Shown: positions 42,519 through 53,400 of the stretch, piece by piece | How the letters are laid out: the number at the start of each line of letters is the position of its first letter | How positions within the stretch are numbered: the first letter of the stretch is position 1 | NCBI RefSeq assembly: GCF_937981445.1 | Contig: NZ_CALJON010000051.1 | Coordinates: forward strand, 1 to 64,000 | Direction of reading: 5' to 3' | Length of the DNA: 64,000 bases | Source of the DNA: an uncultured Veillonella sp. | Lineage (GTDB): Bacteria > Bacillota > Negativicutes > Veillonellales > Veillonellaceae | The notes under the pieces: model-generated | What the model saw: only the letters and a program-made list of their open reading frames with translations | Databases searched by the model: none | What the model was told of the DNA's origin: nothing | Program-made: the position numbers and the translations under genes

Positions 42519-44552
42519 TTACCAATCTTTAATAAGTTCTAAAAATTCCGCTTCAGTGACTACACGAATGCCTAAGGATTCAGCCTTAGTTAATTTACTA
42601 CCTGCTTCTTCACCAGCAATAACCATAGTCGTCTTTTTACTTACTGAACCCGTTATTTTGGCCCCATGTTTAGCTAAGAGCTCACCTGCTTCTTTCCGCC
42701 CCATACTAGATAATGTGCCCGTAAGAACAATGGTTTCACCTGCTAGTTCATCCCCTTGAGGGGCTTCAATAACTTCCTCCATTACTACGCCAAGGCTCCG
42801 TAATTCTTCAATTAATTCACGATTATGTTCATCCTTAAAGAACTGAGTCAAACTGGCCGCCATAGTAGGTCCAATTTCAGCTACATTGGTAAATTCTTCT
42901 TCAGTCGTCTTCATTAATACATCCATAGATGGGAATTGTTGTGCAATGGTTTGTCCTGCCTTGGCACCAATGAGGCGAATGCCTAGGGCAAATAAAAGTC
43001 GACCAAGGCCACGACTCTTAGAGTCATTAATGGCTTTAAGTAAATTTTGAGCTGACTTTTTACCCATTCTCTCCATTGTAATGAGTTGTTCTTCTGTAAG
43101 CTTGTATAAATCAGCTACGGTAGCAATTAATTTATACCGAATGAGACTCTCTACAATACTAGGCCCTAACCCTTCGATATTCATGGCATCGCGCGAGGCA
43201 AAGTGAATCATCTTCTCTTTTTCCACAGCCGGACAATGAGGATTACTGCAGCGTACTGCTACTTCCCCGTCACGGCGCACCGTAGGAGATTCACAAATAG
43301 GACATTGACTTGGCATCGTAAAGACCACTTCTGTGCCAGTTCGCTTTTCCGGTAATGCCTTAATAACTTCAGGAATAATTTCAGCAGCCTTATGAATCAT
43401 TACATGGTCGCCAATGCGTATATCTTTTTCTACAATAAAGTCTTCATTGTGAAGGGTCGCTCGTGCCACATTGGTGCCACTTACAAATACAGGCTCTAGT
43501 TCTGCCGTAGGCGTTAAAACACCAGTACGGCCAATATTAATAGTAATATCTTTGACGATAGTTTCCACTTCTTCAGGGGCATATTTAAATGCCGTTGCCC
43601 AACGTGGATCTTTTACAGTGGCACCTAATTGCTCTTGATCTTCAAAGCTATTTACCTTAATTACCATACCATCTGTATCATAGGGTAAATTATGTCGCTC
43701 TGTGTCCCAATACGCAATGCGCTGCGCCACTTCATCGATTGTGTGGCACAAGGTATAATGAGGATTTACATGAAAATGATACGATTCTAAAGCCTTTAAT
43801 AGCTCCTGTTGGGAGTGAATATTGGACCCCTCTTCCATGCCAATGGCATAGGCAAAAAAGTCTAAATTGCGACTTGCGGTTACCGCTGGATCAAGTTGGC
43901 GTAAGGATCCTGCTGCGGCATTTCGAGGATTTACAAAAGTAGCTATACCAGCTGCTTCTCGCTCTTCATTAATGCGTTGAAATTCCTTATGAGGCATATA
44001 GGCTTCACCGCGAATTTCTATGTATGGCGGTGCATTTTCAATATATAAAGGAACTGATTGAATGGTGCGCACATTGGCGGTCACATCTTCACCTACACGG
44101 CCATCACCACGAGTTACAGCTCGTACAAGTAAGCCATTTTCATAGTGAATATTAACAGCCAAGCCATCAATCTTAAGCTCTACTACATAGTCAGGCGTAT
44201 GTCCTAACTCTTTTGATACGCGCTGCCCAAAAGCTTTTACTTCGTCTTCATTAAACACATTGCTAAGACTTAGCATAGGGCGGCCATGAATGACTTTAGG
44301 AAAATCACCACTTAATTTGGCTCCCACGCGCTGCGTTGGTGAATACGAAGTGATGTAATCTGGATGGGCCGCCTCTAATTCTACGAGTTCACGATATAAT
44401 CGATCATACTCATAGTCTTCCATTTCAGGCGCATCTTTTACATAATACAAATACCCACAATGTGCCAATAAGGCTTGAAGTGCATGGGTCTTCTCTTCCT
44501 CATTAGTAGCGCTCGTATAGCGAGCTTTTAACTTATTTAACTCTGTCATCAT
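42519..44552 (-). CDS. ligA: NAD+-dependent DNA ligase
   Basis: LigA seals nicks in replication and repair. The 677-residue protein has an N-terminal Ia domain, the adenylation motif VELKIDGLAVNI (catalytic Lys near residue 115), an OB fold, a four-cysteine zinc finger (CPICESP ... CSNPHCPA near residues 405-430), a helix-hairpin-helix domain (near 440-570), and a C-terminal BRCT domain (from about 595, GETIVLTGTLSSMGRKEA). Two adjacent ATGs start the frame; AGGAG is 4 nt from the first and 7 nt from the second, so the second (44549) may be used. It lies 45 bp after pcrA. Confidence 0.97.
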   Translation of the reverse strand: MMTELNKLKARYTSATNEEEKTHALQALLAHCGYLYYVKDAPEMEDYEYDRLYRELVELEAAHPDYITSYSPTQRVGAKLSGDFPKVIHGRPMLSLSNVFNEDEVKAFGQRVSKELGHTPDYVVELKIDGLAVNIHYENGLLVRAVTRGDGRVGEDVTANVRTIQSVPLYIENAPPYIEIRGEAYMPHKEFQRINEEREAAGIATFVNPRNAAAGSLRQLDPAVTASRNLDFFAYAIGMEEGSNIHSQQELLKALESYHFHVNPHYTLCHTIDEVAQRIAYWDTERHNLPYDTDGMVIKVNSFEDQEQLGATVKDPRWATAFKYAPEEVETIVKDITINIGRTGVLTPTAELEPVFVSGTNVARATLHNEDFIVEKDIRIGDHVMIHKAAEIIPEVIKALPEKRTGTEVVFTMPSQCPICESPTVRRDGEVAVRCSNPHCPAVEKEKMIHFASRDAMNIEGLGPSIVESLIRYKLIATVADLYKLTEEQLITMERMGKKSAQNLLKAINDSKSRGLGRLLFALGIRLIGAKAGQTIAQQFPSMDVLMKTTEEEFTNVAEIGPTMAASLTQFFKDEHNRELIEELRSLGVVMEEVIEAPQGDELAGETIVLTGTLSSMGRKEAGELLAKHGAKITGSVSKKTTMVIAGEEAGSKLTKAESLGIRVVTEAEFLELIKDW

Positions 44553-44597
44553 CTGTCTCCTACTAAATAATGGTGACTTATTTATACATTTACAAGC

Positions 44598-46790
44598 TTA
44601 CACTTTTTCAATAGGTGCAAACTTTGCCATTATAATACGTACACCTTGGGTAGGGAAATTTATTTTTAATTTCATCCCTGACCCACTGCCCTGTACTTCA
44701 ATGACTGTGCCTTCACCCCACTTGCTATGATTAGCAGTATCACCTACTTGCCAATCTGCCACTACAGGATTGCGTACCACTGGTTTTGTGACTGGTCTTG
44801 ATAAGACTGACATATGAGGTGGTACATGGCGTTTAATTTCATCAGGAATGCGCCGCTTTGCACGCAATTCTTCAATAAATTCACTAGGGATTTCTTTTAA
44901 AAAGCGCGATGGCAAATAACTATTGGTACGACCGAATACAGTGCGTGTAGTCGCATTGAGCATATAAAGCTCCTTTTCAGCCCGCGTAATCCCTACATAG
45001 CAGAGGCGTCGTTCTTCTTCAATTTCTTCTGGATTCATAAGTGTACGACTGTGTGGGAACAAGCCTTCCTCTAAGCCAGCTAAGAAAACGATAGGGAACT
45101 CCAAGCCCTTAGCAGAGTGCAAGGTCATTAATGTTACTTTTGAGTCTGCTTGCTCATATGTATCCACATCATTAACTAAGGCCACTTGTTCCAAAAAGTC
45201 CTGCACTGTACCATTAGGATTTTCATCTAAGAAAACTTTGGCCACAGAAAGTAATTCACCAATATTTTCTACGCGCGCTTCATCTTGTGGATCAGTACTC
45301 GCTTCTAACTCTTTTAGATAGCCTGTTTGCTCCAAAATCTCTTCTAGTAACTGCAACACAGTAAACTCTTCCATACGGGACACTAAAGTAAAAATTAAAA
45401 TGCTAAACGCTTCTAATTTCTCGCGTGTTTTACCCTTAATTGTAGGAATTTGGTCTAAAATCGTCAAAGACATAAACAGAGAATTGCCTGTTTCTCTAGC
45501 AAATTCTTGTAGTTTTGACACTGTTGTGGCCCCAATACTACGTTTTGGTACATTAATGATGCGTATTAAACTCAAATCATCAAAAGGATTGAAAATAACC
45601 TTTAAATAGGCCAGTACATCTTTAATTTCTTTGCGGTCATAGAACTTCGTTCCACCCACCATGGTATAAGGAATACCACGTTTAATTAACCCTTCTTCAA
45701 GAGCACGAGACTGGGCATTAGTACGATATAAAATAGCCATATCACCATATGGCACATCATGCGTCTCATGTTCTTTAGCAATTGTCTGGCTAATGAAAGC
45801 CGCTTCTTCTTGCTCAGATTGGGCCGTAAAATGACGAATTTTCGCGCCCAAGTCTTTATCAGTCCACAAATTCTTTTCTGGACGTCCTTCATTATTTTCT
45901 ATCACTGCATTCGCTGCTTCCAAAATAGTTTTTGTAGAGCGATAATTTTGTTCTAATTTAATAGACTTACAATTAGGATAATCCTTTTCAAAGTCTAAAA
46001 TATTTTGAATATCGGCGCCACGCCAAGCATAAATACTTTGGTCCGCATCCCCTACTACACAAATATTGCCCCAATTAGAAGCCAATAAATGAGCTAAAGT
46101 ATACTGTGCATGGTTCGTATCTTGATACTCATCAATCATAATATAACGGAAGCGTCCACTGTATTTTTCTAAAATATCTTCACGGCTTTGTAATAATTTT
46201 ACTGCCACCAATAATAAATCATCGAAATCTAGCGCATTATTTTTACGCAACTCGCGCTCATAATATTCATATACATCGGCTACTTTTTGACTATAAAAAT
46301 CACGCGCTTCTAAGCGGAAATCACGAGCAAATAACAAGCGATTCTTCGCATCAGATATTTGGCTCATCATAGCATTTACAGGATAGTATTTATCGTCCAA
46401 GTTCAGCGCCTTCAAAGCAGCCTTAATAACAACTTGTGAATCACCGGTATCATAAATTGTAAAATTTTTGCTGTAACCTAAAAAATTATCTAACTCAAAT
46501 CTTAAGAATTTAGCACAAAAGGAGTGAAATGTACTAAGCCAAATACGATCTGCCAAGGAGCCCACAATATCTTCAACACGACTCTTCATTTCCTTTGCTG
46601 CCTTGTTAGTAAATGTAATCGCTAATATTTCATATGGATTGACTCCTTGTTCTAATAAATAGGCGATGCGATAGGTTAACACACGTGTTTTACCAGAGCC
46701 TGCACCGGCAACAATGAGCAATGGCCCTTCAGTCGTTCTAACTGCTTCTTGTTGTTCTTTATTTAGACCTTCAAATAATGTTTGACTCAT
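44598..46790 (-). CDS. pcrA: ATP-dependent DNA helicase PcrA/UvrD
   Basis: This superfamily 1 3'-5' helicase acts in repair and replication-fork maintenance. The 730-residue protein has NKEQQEAV (Q motif), Walker A VAGAGSGKTRVL near residue 30, FHSFCAKFLR, Walker B MIDEYQDTN near residue 220, VGDADQSIYAWRGAD, and YRTNAQSRALE. Late motifs TLHSAKGLEFP and VGITRAEK are present. A Tudor-like C-terminal region (VGDTANHSKWGEGTVIEV) matches PcrA. It is followed by ligA, a common Firmicute pairing. Confidence 0.95.
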   Translation of the reverse strand: MSQTLFEGLNKEQQEAVRTTEGPLLIVAGAGSGKTRVLTYRIAYLLEQGVNPYEILAITFTNKAAKEMKSRVEDIVGSLADRIWLSTFHSFCAKFLRFELDNFLGYSKNFTIYDTGDSQVVIKAALKALNLDDKYYPVNAMMSQISDAKNRLLFARDFRLEARDFYSQKVADVYEYYERELRKNNALDFDDLLLVAVKLLQSREDILEKYSGRFRYIMIDEYQDTNHAQYTLAHLLASNWGNICVVGDADQSIYAWRGADIQNILDFEKDYPNCKSIKLEQNYRSTKTILEAANAVIENNEGRPEKNLWTDKDLGAKIRHFTAQSEQEEAAFISQTIAKEHETHDVPYGDMAILYRTNAQSRALEEGLIKRGIPYTMVGGTKFYDRKEIKDVLAYLKVIFNPFDDLSLIRIINVPKRSIGATTVSKLQEFARETGNSLFMSLTILDQIPTIKGKTREKLEAFSILIFTLVSRMEEFTVLQLLEEILEQTGYLKELEASTDPQDEARVENIGELLSVAKVFLDENPNGTVQDFLEQVALVNDVDTYEQADSKVTLMTLHSAKGLEFPIVFLAGLEEGLFPHSRTLMNPEEIEEERRLCYVGITRAEKELYMLNATTRTVFGRTNSYLPSRFLKEIPSEFIEELRAKRRIPDEIKRHVPPHMSVLSRPVTKPVVRNPVVADWQVGDTANHSKWGEGTVIEVQGSGSGMKLKINFPTQGVRIIMAKFAPIEKV

Positions 46791-46827
46791 AACTAACCTT
46801 TCTTTTACAACCTATATAGAACGAACA

Positions 46828-46852
46828 AAAACGTTGCTAAGAGCAACGTTTT
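46828..46852 (-). terminator. Rho-independent terminator of the pyrophosphatase gene
   Basis: ACGTTGCT (46831-46838), the loop AAG and AGCAACGT (46842-46849) form a stem extended by flanking A/T pairs. A T-run follows on the minus strand. It lies 41 bp after the stop and before the pcrA start. Confidence 0.9.
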
Positions 46853-46892
46853 CGTCCTTGTATACTAACTAGCCCTATGTAGCTAATTATTC

Positions 46893-48170
46893 TTATTTCA
46901 TAGCTCCTAAAATTTGAGGAACAATTTGTTTCTTACGAGATAAAGTATTAGGCAAGAATACTTCTTGGTCTTTTACTTCTTTGCCAAAAGCATTAGCTAC
47001 TACAGTATCTACATCACCAGCGAATAACAAATTAGTACTTTCTTTAAGAATATCTGTTACCATGATGTAAGACGCTGCATAGCCATTAGAAGAACGTAAT
47101 TCTTCAAGAGCTACTAATAAATCAGCTTTACGAGTCAATACATCATCAGCATTCATAGTCGTAAGCTGACCAATGCTAATTACTTGGCCATTAGCAGTAA
47201 ATTCTTTCATATCTGTGCGTACAATCTTTTCATCGCTAAAATCAGATACATCTGCACCAGCTTTTAACATTTCAAGACCATAGGCTTCCAAATCAACACC
47301 AGCAATTTCAGCTAATTTTTTAGCTGTTTCTTTATCTTTAGGTGTGCAAGTTGGAGAACGGAACAATACAGTATCAGAAATAATAGCAGATAATAATACA
47401 CCTGCGATTTGTTTAGGAATTTCTTGACCATATTGCCAATAGAAATTGGCAATAATTATGCAGGAACAACCTACTGGTTCGTAATGAATAAAAATAGGGT
47501 TTTCAGTTGTTAAACCACCAATGCGATGATGGTCAATATTTTCAATAATTTCTGCATCTTCAATATCATCGATGATTTGTACTTTTTCATTGTGGTCTAC
47601 AAGGATTACTTTTTGTTTTTCCTTTAGTGCTTCCACATTGGCACGTACCATGCCAAGATAGGTGTCTCCTTCAACTACAGGGAATGCGCCAGCATGACCG
47701 CGATCAAATTCTTTTAATTTTAAATCCCCATCAATTACTTGGCAACCAGCTTTAGATACCATATCGCCAGCTTTTACGTCTTTATTATCTTGCCATGCAG
47801 CACTTAGGGCTTCAATCAAATGCTTAGGCATAATAACACCTACGAACTTGTCGCCATCAACTACAGGGACACGGTTCATATCATGTTCTTCACGCCATGC
47901 AAGAACTTCTTTTAACCCAGCCGTAGCAGGAACAGCTGGCACCTTTTCCACGACATCTTTAATGCGTACAGCAAAGCTAGTTACGATTGGTGGATGTTCA
48001 ATACCGAAATGATTTAGCACAAAGCTTGTTTCTTTATTAGCAGGACCTGCGCAAATCGCTTTCGCAGGAATACCCATTTGATTTTTTAAATTTGCATAAC
48101 CTAAAGCAGAACAAAAAGAGTCTGTATCAGGACTTTTATGACCAGTTACTAAAATTACTTCATTACTCAT
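46893..48170 (-). CDS. ppaC: Manganese-dependent (family II) inorganic pyrophosphatase with CBS domains
   Basis: The enzyme hydrolyses pyrophosphate to phosphate. The 425-residue protein has the DHH domain split by an insert: TGHKSPDTDSFCSA at the N-terminus, then two CBS motifs (about residues 70-180, LAWREEHDMNRVPVVDGDKFVGVI and FPVVEGDTYLGMV), then the remaining DHH motifs (LVDHNE, ENIDHHRIGG) and the DHHA2 domain. In this CBS-PPase subgroup adenine nucleotides regulate activity; a DRTGG domain is not seen. The ATG at 48170 follows AGAGGTG; an in-frame start at 48206 would add 12 residues. Confidence 0.95.
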   Translation of the reverse strand: MSNEVILVTGHKSPDTDSFCSALGYANLKNQMGIPAKAICAGPANKETSFVLNHFGIEHPPIVTSFAVRIKDVVEKVPAVPATAGLKEVLAWREEHDMNRVPVVDGDKFVGVIMPKHLIEALSAAWQDNKDVKAGDMVSKAGCQVIDGDLKLKEFDRGHAGAFPVVEGDTYLGMVRANVEALKEKQKVILVDHNEKVQIIDDIEDAEIIENIDHHRIGGLTTENPIFIHYEPVGCSCIIIANFYWQYGQEIPKQIAGVLLSAIISDTVLFRSPTCTPKDKETAKKLAEIAGVDLEAYGLEMLKAGADVSDFSDEKIVRTDMKEFTANGQVISIGQLTTMNADDVLTRKADLLVALEELRSSNGYAASYIMVTDILKESTNLLFAGDVDTVVANAFGKEVKDQEVFLPNTLSRKKQIVPQILGAMK

Positions 48171-48219
48171 GATTTCACCTCTTAAATAAATACAATGAAC
48201 TTGCATTTGTCATCTATAT

Positions 48220-48228
48220 ATTATAGCA
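48220..48228 (-). promoter_or_regulatory. Extended -10 promoter of the pyrophosphatase gene
   Basis: On the minus strand TGCTATAAT (48220-48228) lies about 50 nt before the ATG. The -35 is weak. Confidence 0.5.
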
Positions 48229-48410
48229 TATTTTACTTTCTTTCTGTATGCATAAGAGCAGCAATTTTAATAAAATTACCATTCTTTTTATCATTACAAA
48301 AAATCATCATAGCCTGATTTATTTTATTTAAAACTATTAAATAATTCTCCCAAAGCCCCTAAAGCGATGGCAAATAAATAAAACTACTTCTGAAAAGTCT
48401 CCTTAACCAT

Positions 48411-48594
48411 ACTTCCGAACTGAAAGGTCCATTAAACGCAAGTTCGCCCCCTTTCTTAAGCACATGTCCGAACTGCCACCCTCCTTAAACGCATGTCCGA
48501 ACTGTCTCCCTCCTTAAACGTACGTCCGAACTGCCCACCCTCCTAAACGTACGTCCGAACTGAAGGTCCCTTAAACACAATTTCGAAAAGACCT
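48411..48594. repeat. About 29-bp degenerate tandem array, about seven units
   Basis: Units of 26-30 bp share ccttaaacg-tacgtccgaactg cores. The closest copies lie at about 48483-48563, and the outer copies are more diverged. The array is the main content of the 540-bp gap between the pyrophosphatase promoter and the dcuC terminator. It is much richer in C than the surrounding sequence. No gene is seen in 48229-48410. Confidence 0.85.
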
Positions 48595-48617
48595 CTTAAT
48601 CCTCCACTAAAAGCAAT

Positions 48618-48662
48618 AAAAAACACTACTAGCGATTGCATTTCACTAGTACTGCTTTTATT
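48618..48662 (-). terminator. Probable terminator of the dcuC gene
   Basis: On the minus strand GCAGTACTAGTG pairs imperfectly with CGCTAGTAGTGT, then a T6 run follows. It lies about 50 bp after the dcuC stop. Confidence 0.65.
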
Positions 48663-48712
48663 TGTGATGAAGATGATAAAAAGTAGTTTCAATCCGTTGG
48701 GGAATCAAGCTC

Positions 48713-50092
48713 TTATAAGAAGAATATAAAGTTTGCTACAACTAAGGTAATACCAGCACCGATCATTGGGATCGCTGTACGTTTTACAAGGTCAAAGGAC
48801 GAAATCCCGGCCATACCAGACGCTACTACAATTACAGCTGTAATTGGAGAAATAGCACGGAACGCACTGGCAATAAAGTGCATTGGCAAAATCATAAGTA
48901 CAGTTGATACGCCCGTATGAGCGGCAATATTTGGTACTAAGTTAGCAAAAGCGAAGAATGGCGCATTACCAGAACCCATAACTACGGCAGAAATACCGAT
49001 GATGGAAACCATAACTAGAGTAATACCAATACCACCAAAGCCTGATGTTTTAGCCCATTCGATGAGGGCATCAATAGTACCGATGGACATTAAATCTTTA
49101 GCAAAGATTTCACCAGCTACGATAAGGCTGACTACATTCGCCATTTGACGACCCATGCCATCAAAGTAAACTTGTAAATCTTCCATGGCCTTTTTACCAT
49201 CAAGAGTGCGAATAAATTGGAAGATCATACCTACTGTAGTCCCTACAAACATAGCTACAATAATATTCATCTTAATCCAGGAAATCCATAAACTAGAGAA
49301 GGAAAGAATAAGTGCTAATGGGATAATTGGAAGAATCGCATAATAAATAGGTGCTTCTTTCTTCAAATCTTCATTAGTCATCTTATCTTCGTTTACACTA
49401 CCAGCTTGTGCTTGAACTATATGACCATCGCGTTTATCCATATATTTTTGAGTAAAATAATGCAATACTGCGACTACTGGGATAACGCATAAAGCTACTG
49501 GCACTTGATAGGAATGCCAATACGTTACAGGGTCAATATTAGCAAGTTCAGCTGCGAAAATTGTACCTGTATCACTAGGGCTCCAGTCTAAGCAAAGAGT
49601 CGTAGCAATAGCTGCTGTAGCAGATAATTTACTTACTCCAAGAGCTGTTAATACAGGATACATAGTAACCATTAATAACATGGCAAGACCGGAAGCACTA
49701 TTGATCGCAAGACCAATTACCATACCAAGTATCCAACAAGCACTTAATACGATGTATGGAGACTTCAATGTCTGCAATGGTTTAATCGTTAATGTTACGA
49801 GCGCACGGGACGCACCAATGTGGTCCATATAGCGAGCAAAACCACCTACGGCCATAATATTTAAGCCTAATTTAGCAGCGCGACTACTGAACAGATTCTT
49901 GATTTGTTCAAAAATGTCAAAAATAAAACTGCCTGTTGACTGCTTAGCTGGAATAATTTCACCATAACCAAGCAAATGGGATAGTACTAAGAGTATCATA
50001 CCACCAAGCAAGAGCACAGCCTGTGCCTTGTAGCGCTTAAATACTAGTAGGCCAACCCACAGAATTACTACTAACGAAATAGCAATATTCAT
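48713..50092 (-). CDS. dcuC: Anaerobic C4-dicarboxylate transporter, DcuC family
   Basis: The 459-residue membrane protein has about 12 helices. Segments GGFARYMDHIGASRALV, INSASGLAMLLM, WSPSDTGTIFAAE, VMGSGNAPFFAFANLVP and FRAISPITAVIVV align with E. coli DcuC, which exports succinate and exchanges C4-dicarboxylates. In a lactate/malate/fumarate-fermenting anaerobe it would serve succinate or malate exchange. The ATG at 50092 follows GGAGG by 8 nt; an upstream in-frame codon at 50137 has no site. It is flanked by terminators and probably monocistronic. The gap up to 50454 holds only promoter sequence and the next terminator. Confidence 0.9.
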   Translation of the reverse strand: MNIAISLVVILWVGLLVFKRYKAQAVLLLGGMILLVLSHLLGYGEIIPAKQSTGSFIFDIFEQIKNLFSSRAAKLGLNIMAVGGFARYMDHIGASRALVTLTIKPLQTLKSPYIVLSACWILGMVIGLAINSASGLAMLLMVTMYPVLTALGVSKLSATAAIATTLCLDWSPSDTGTIFAAELANIDPVTYWHSYQVPVALCVIPVVAVLHYFTQKYMDKRDGHIVQAQAGSVNEDKMTNEDLKKEAPIYYAILPIIPLALILSFSSLWISWIKMNIIVAMFVGTTVGMIFQFIRTLDGKKAMEDLQVYFDGMGRQMANVVSLIVAGEIFAKDLMSIGTIDALIEWAKTSGFGGIGITLVMVSIIGISAVVMGSGNAPFFAFANLVPNIAAHTGVSTVLMILPMHFIASAFRAISPITAVIVVASGMAGISSFDLVKRTAIPMIGAGITLVVANFIFFL

Positions 50093-50326
50093 AAACACTA
50101 CCTCCATCAACACATAAATAAAAGGACTCCCTTTCAACTGATTCTACTTGATTATGATTATATCATAGATGTATAAATATTACTCATACTAGAAATGCAT
50201 ATTATTAATAGTTAATTAAGTAAATTATATATTCTATATTATTTTATCTAAACATTACCACCATCACAAAACATTCATCCTCTACATAAAGACTTTATAT
50301 ATTCTCGGTCATATCTAGTATAAGAA

Positions 50327-50356
50327 AAAGACCGATGCAAAATTGCATCGGTCTTT
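50327..50356 (-). terminator. Rho-independent terminator of the RND efflux operon
   Basis: A perfect 14-bp stem (AAAGACCGATGCAA with TTGCATCGGTCTTT) with a very short loop is followed on the minus strand by a T-run. It lies about 100 bp after the pump gene stop. Confidence 0.92.
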
Positions 50357-50454
50357 ATTATAAAAGTTAATAACAATAACTTATTTTAATACTTTAGTTA
50401 TTTAAACTATATTCACGCTAAATTAAATACAGTCCCTGAGTCTATTAACTTTTC

Positions 50455-53400
50455 TTATTTTTTCTTACCTAATCCAATCTTCTCAATCATAATGAAAAGC
50501 ATTGGAATTACGAAAATACCGAAGATGGTAGCACTTGTCATACCAGCTACTACAGTAATACCCATGGATACACGAGCACCAGCACCGGCACCACTAGAAA
50601 TAGCCAATGGAATACAACCTAGAATAAATGCTAAAGACGTCATCAAAATTGGGCGTAGACGAATCTTAGCCGCTTCAATAGCTGCATCAACAATGCGCAT
50701 ACCACGTTGATCCACACGAATCTTCGCATATTCAATAATCAGAATGGCATTCTTCGCGGCCAAACCAACGAGAGTTAGCAAACCAATCTGCAAGTATATA
50801 TCATTAGTCAAGCTATAGCTACCAGTTAAATTGAGCAAGAACGGAGCTACCGCTGCACCAACAATCCCTGAAGGCACAGAGAATAATACGGCAAATGGTA
50901 CTTTCCAAGATTCGTATAAGGCAGCTAACACCAAGAATACGAAGACAATACCCATGCCCAAGATCAAGGCAGTTTGACTACCGGATTTAACTTCTTCACG
51001 GGATTGTTCAGCCCACTCAAAGGTATAACCTTGTGGAAGATTTTGAGCTGCTTCTTCAAGTGCCGCAATAGCATCACCAGAACTGTAACCAGGACCTTCA
51101 CTACCACCAATTTTAACAGCTGGATAGTTATTAAAACGAGTAATTGTAGATACGGATGTGGTTGCTGTAGAGGTAATATAGTTAGATACAGGAATTAAAG
51201 TACCACTGCTATTGGCTACATAAATATTACTATTCATTTCAGGAGAAATACGATAGTCTTGATCTGCCTGAATAACTACTTTATAGTTTTTACCGAATTC
51301 AGTAAAGTCATTAACCTGAATACCACCATAGAAACCTTGAAGTGTAGTAAAAATATCACTTACATTAACACCATCGCGAGCTGCTTTATCACGATTGATT
51401 TGGAAGTCATAAGATGGTGTGCCATCACTATAGGTTGTATAGATAGAAGCAAATACAGGTTTTTGACGCGCTTCACCTAAGAATTGGTTTACAACTTGCG
51501 CCATTTCTTCCGGTGTATCGCCTGCTTTATTGATAATGTACATGGAGAAACCACCCGTACTACCAAGACCTGGAATTGGAGGTGGATTCAAGGCAAGTAC
51601 AGTACCTTCCGGTACATTTGCTGCCGCAAAGCCCATAGTTTTACCTAATTTAGCATTAATGTCCTGCCCTACACCTGTACGTTCACCCCAATCAGTCAAC
51701 GTAGCAAAGATAATACCAGCACTTGTTTTCTGGCCCCCACCTAAAATATCGAAACCAGATACACCAATATTACCTTTAATATCTTTATCTTCTTGTAGGA
51801 ACTCACTAACTTTACTAATTACACTTAGTGTACGAGACGTAGTCGCACCATCTGGAAGTGTAATGGCAATCATGTAGTAACCACTGTCCTCTGCTGGAAC
51901 GAAGGCGGAAGGTAATACTCTAAATACGCCTACAGACACTAAGGCAAAAGCTACTAAGGCAACTATAGTAATCCATAAATGACGAGCTAATTTAGCTAAG
52001 CGATAACCATACCAATCACTAAATTTATCTAGCCATTCGTTGAATTTATTAAGCCCGCGATGAATGAAGTTTTCCTTTTCTGTTGGCTTATGAGGACGAA
52101 GCATCATAGCACAGAGAGCTGGTGTTAAGGTCAAGGCTACGAACGCCGAAATGCCCACTGACACGGCAATAGTCAAGGCGAACTGTTTATATAAAATACC
52201 TGTCATACCACCCATAAAGGATACTGGAATAAATACAGATGCCAATACAAAGGCGATACCAATTACTGGGCCTTGTACGTTCTGCATAGCGGCAACAGTT
52301 GCATCATGAGGGTTCTTGCCATTGACTTTAATTTCATATTCAACGGCTTCAATAACTACAATCGCATCATCGACTACGAGACCAATGGCCAATACCATGG
52401 CAAAGAGAGTCAATGTATTAATTGTAAAGTCTAATACTTCAAACGCTGCAAATGTACCAAGCAAGGATACTGGTACAGCAATCATCGGAATCAAAGTAGA
52501 TCGCCATGACTGCAAGAAGATATACACAATAATGGCAACTAAGAGTAAGGCTTCTACGAAAGTATGAATAACTTCTTCAATAGATGCCGTTACGAATTCC
52601 GTATTATCTACGACAATTTGTAACTCTACATCAGGTGGTAAACTTTTTTCCTGTTCAGCTAAGATTTTCTTAACTTCAGAAATTGTTTGAATCGCATTCG
52701 CATCATTTGTTAAGGAAATGGCGAACACGGCTACTGGTTTACCTTCCCCAACAGCAGATACGCTGTAGCTCTTGGCACCTAAGTTAATAGTTGCCACATC
52801 TTTTAAGCGTAATAAATTACCATTACTATCTTTTTTGATAATAATATTGCCAAATTCTTCAGGTGAAGTCAAACGACCGGCCAAAGTGATTGGCATTGTT
52901 TTTTGCTGCAATGAAGGTGTTGGGTCAGCCCCAATAGTACCAGCTGCAGCCTGTTTATTTTGACTCGAAATTACATTGTTAATTTCTGCTACTGTTACAT
53001 TATGCTGCGCCATCTTTGTTGGATCGAGCCATACACGCATAGCAAAGTCAGCACCGAACTCCTGCACACTACCAATACCATCAATGGATTTAATTTCATC
53101 CATCATATAGTTAGATGCATAGTTCTTTAAGAATGTTTCATCATATGTTTCATTTGGTGATTTTAAAGCAAATACCAACGACATATCGCCTGTAGATTTA
53201 GTAGTTGTTACCCCGATAGTCTGAACTTCTGTTGGCAAGGACGCAAGTGCACGTTGCACACGGTTTTGTGTATTAACCGTATCCATGTCGGCGTCAGTAC
53301 CTTGGTCGAACTGAACTGTTAGGGAATACGTACCATTACTTGTACTTGTAGATAACATGTAGTCAAAGTCTTGTACACCAACGATTTGGCTTTCAATAAC

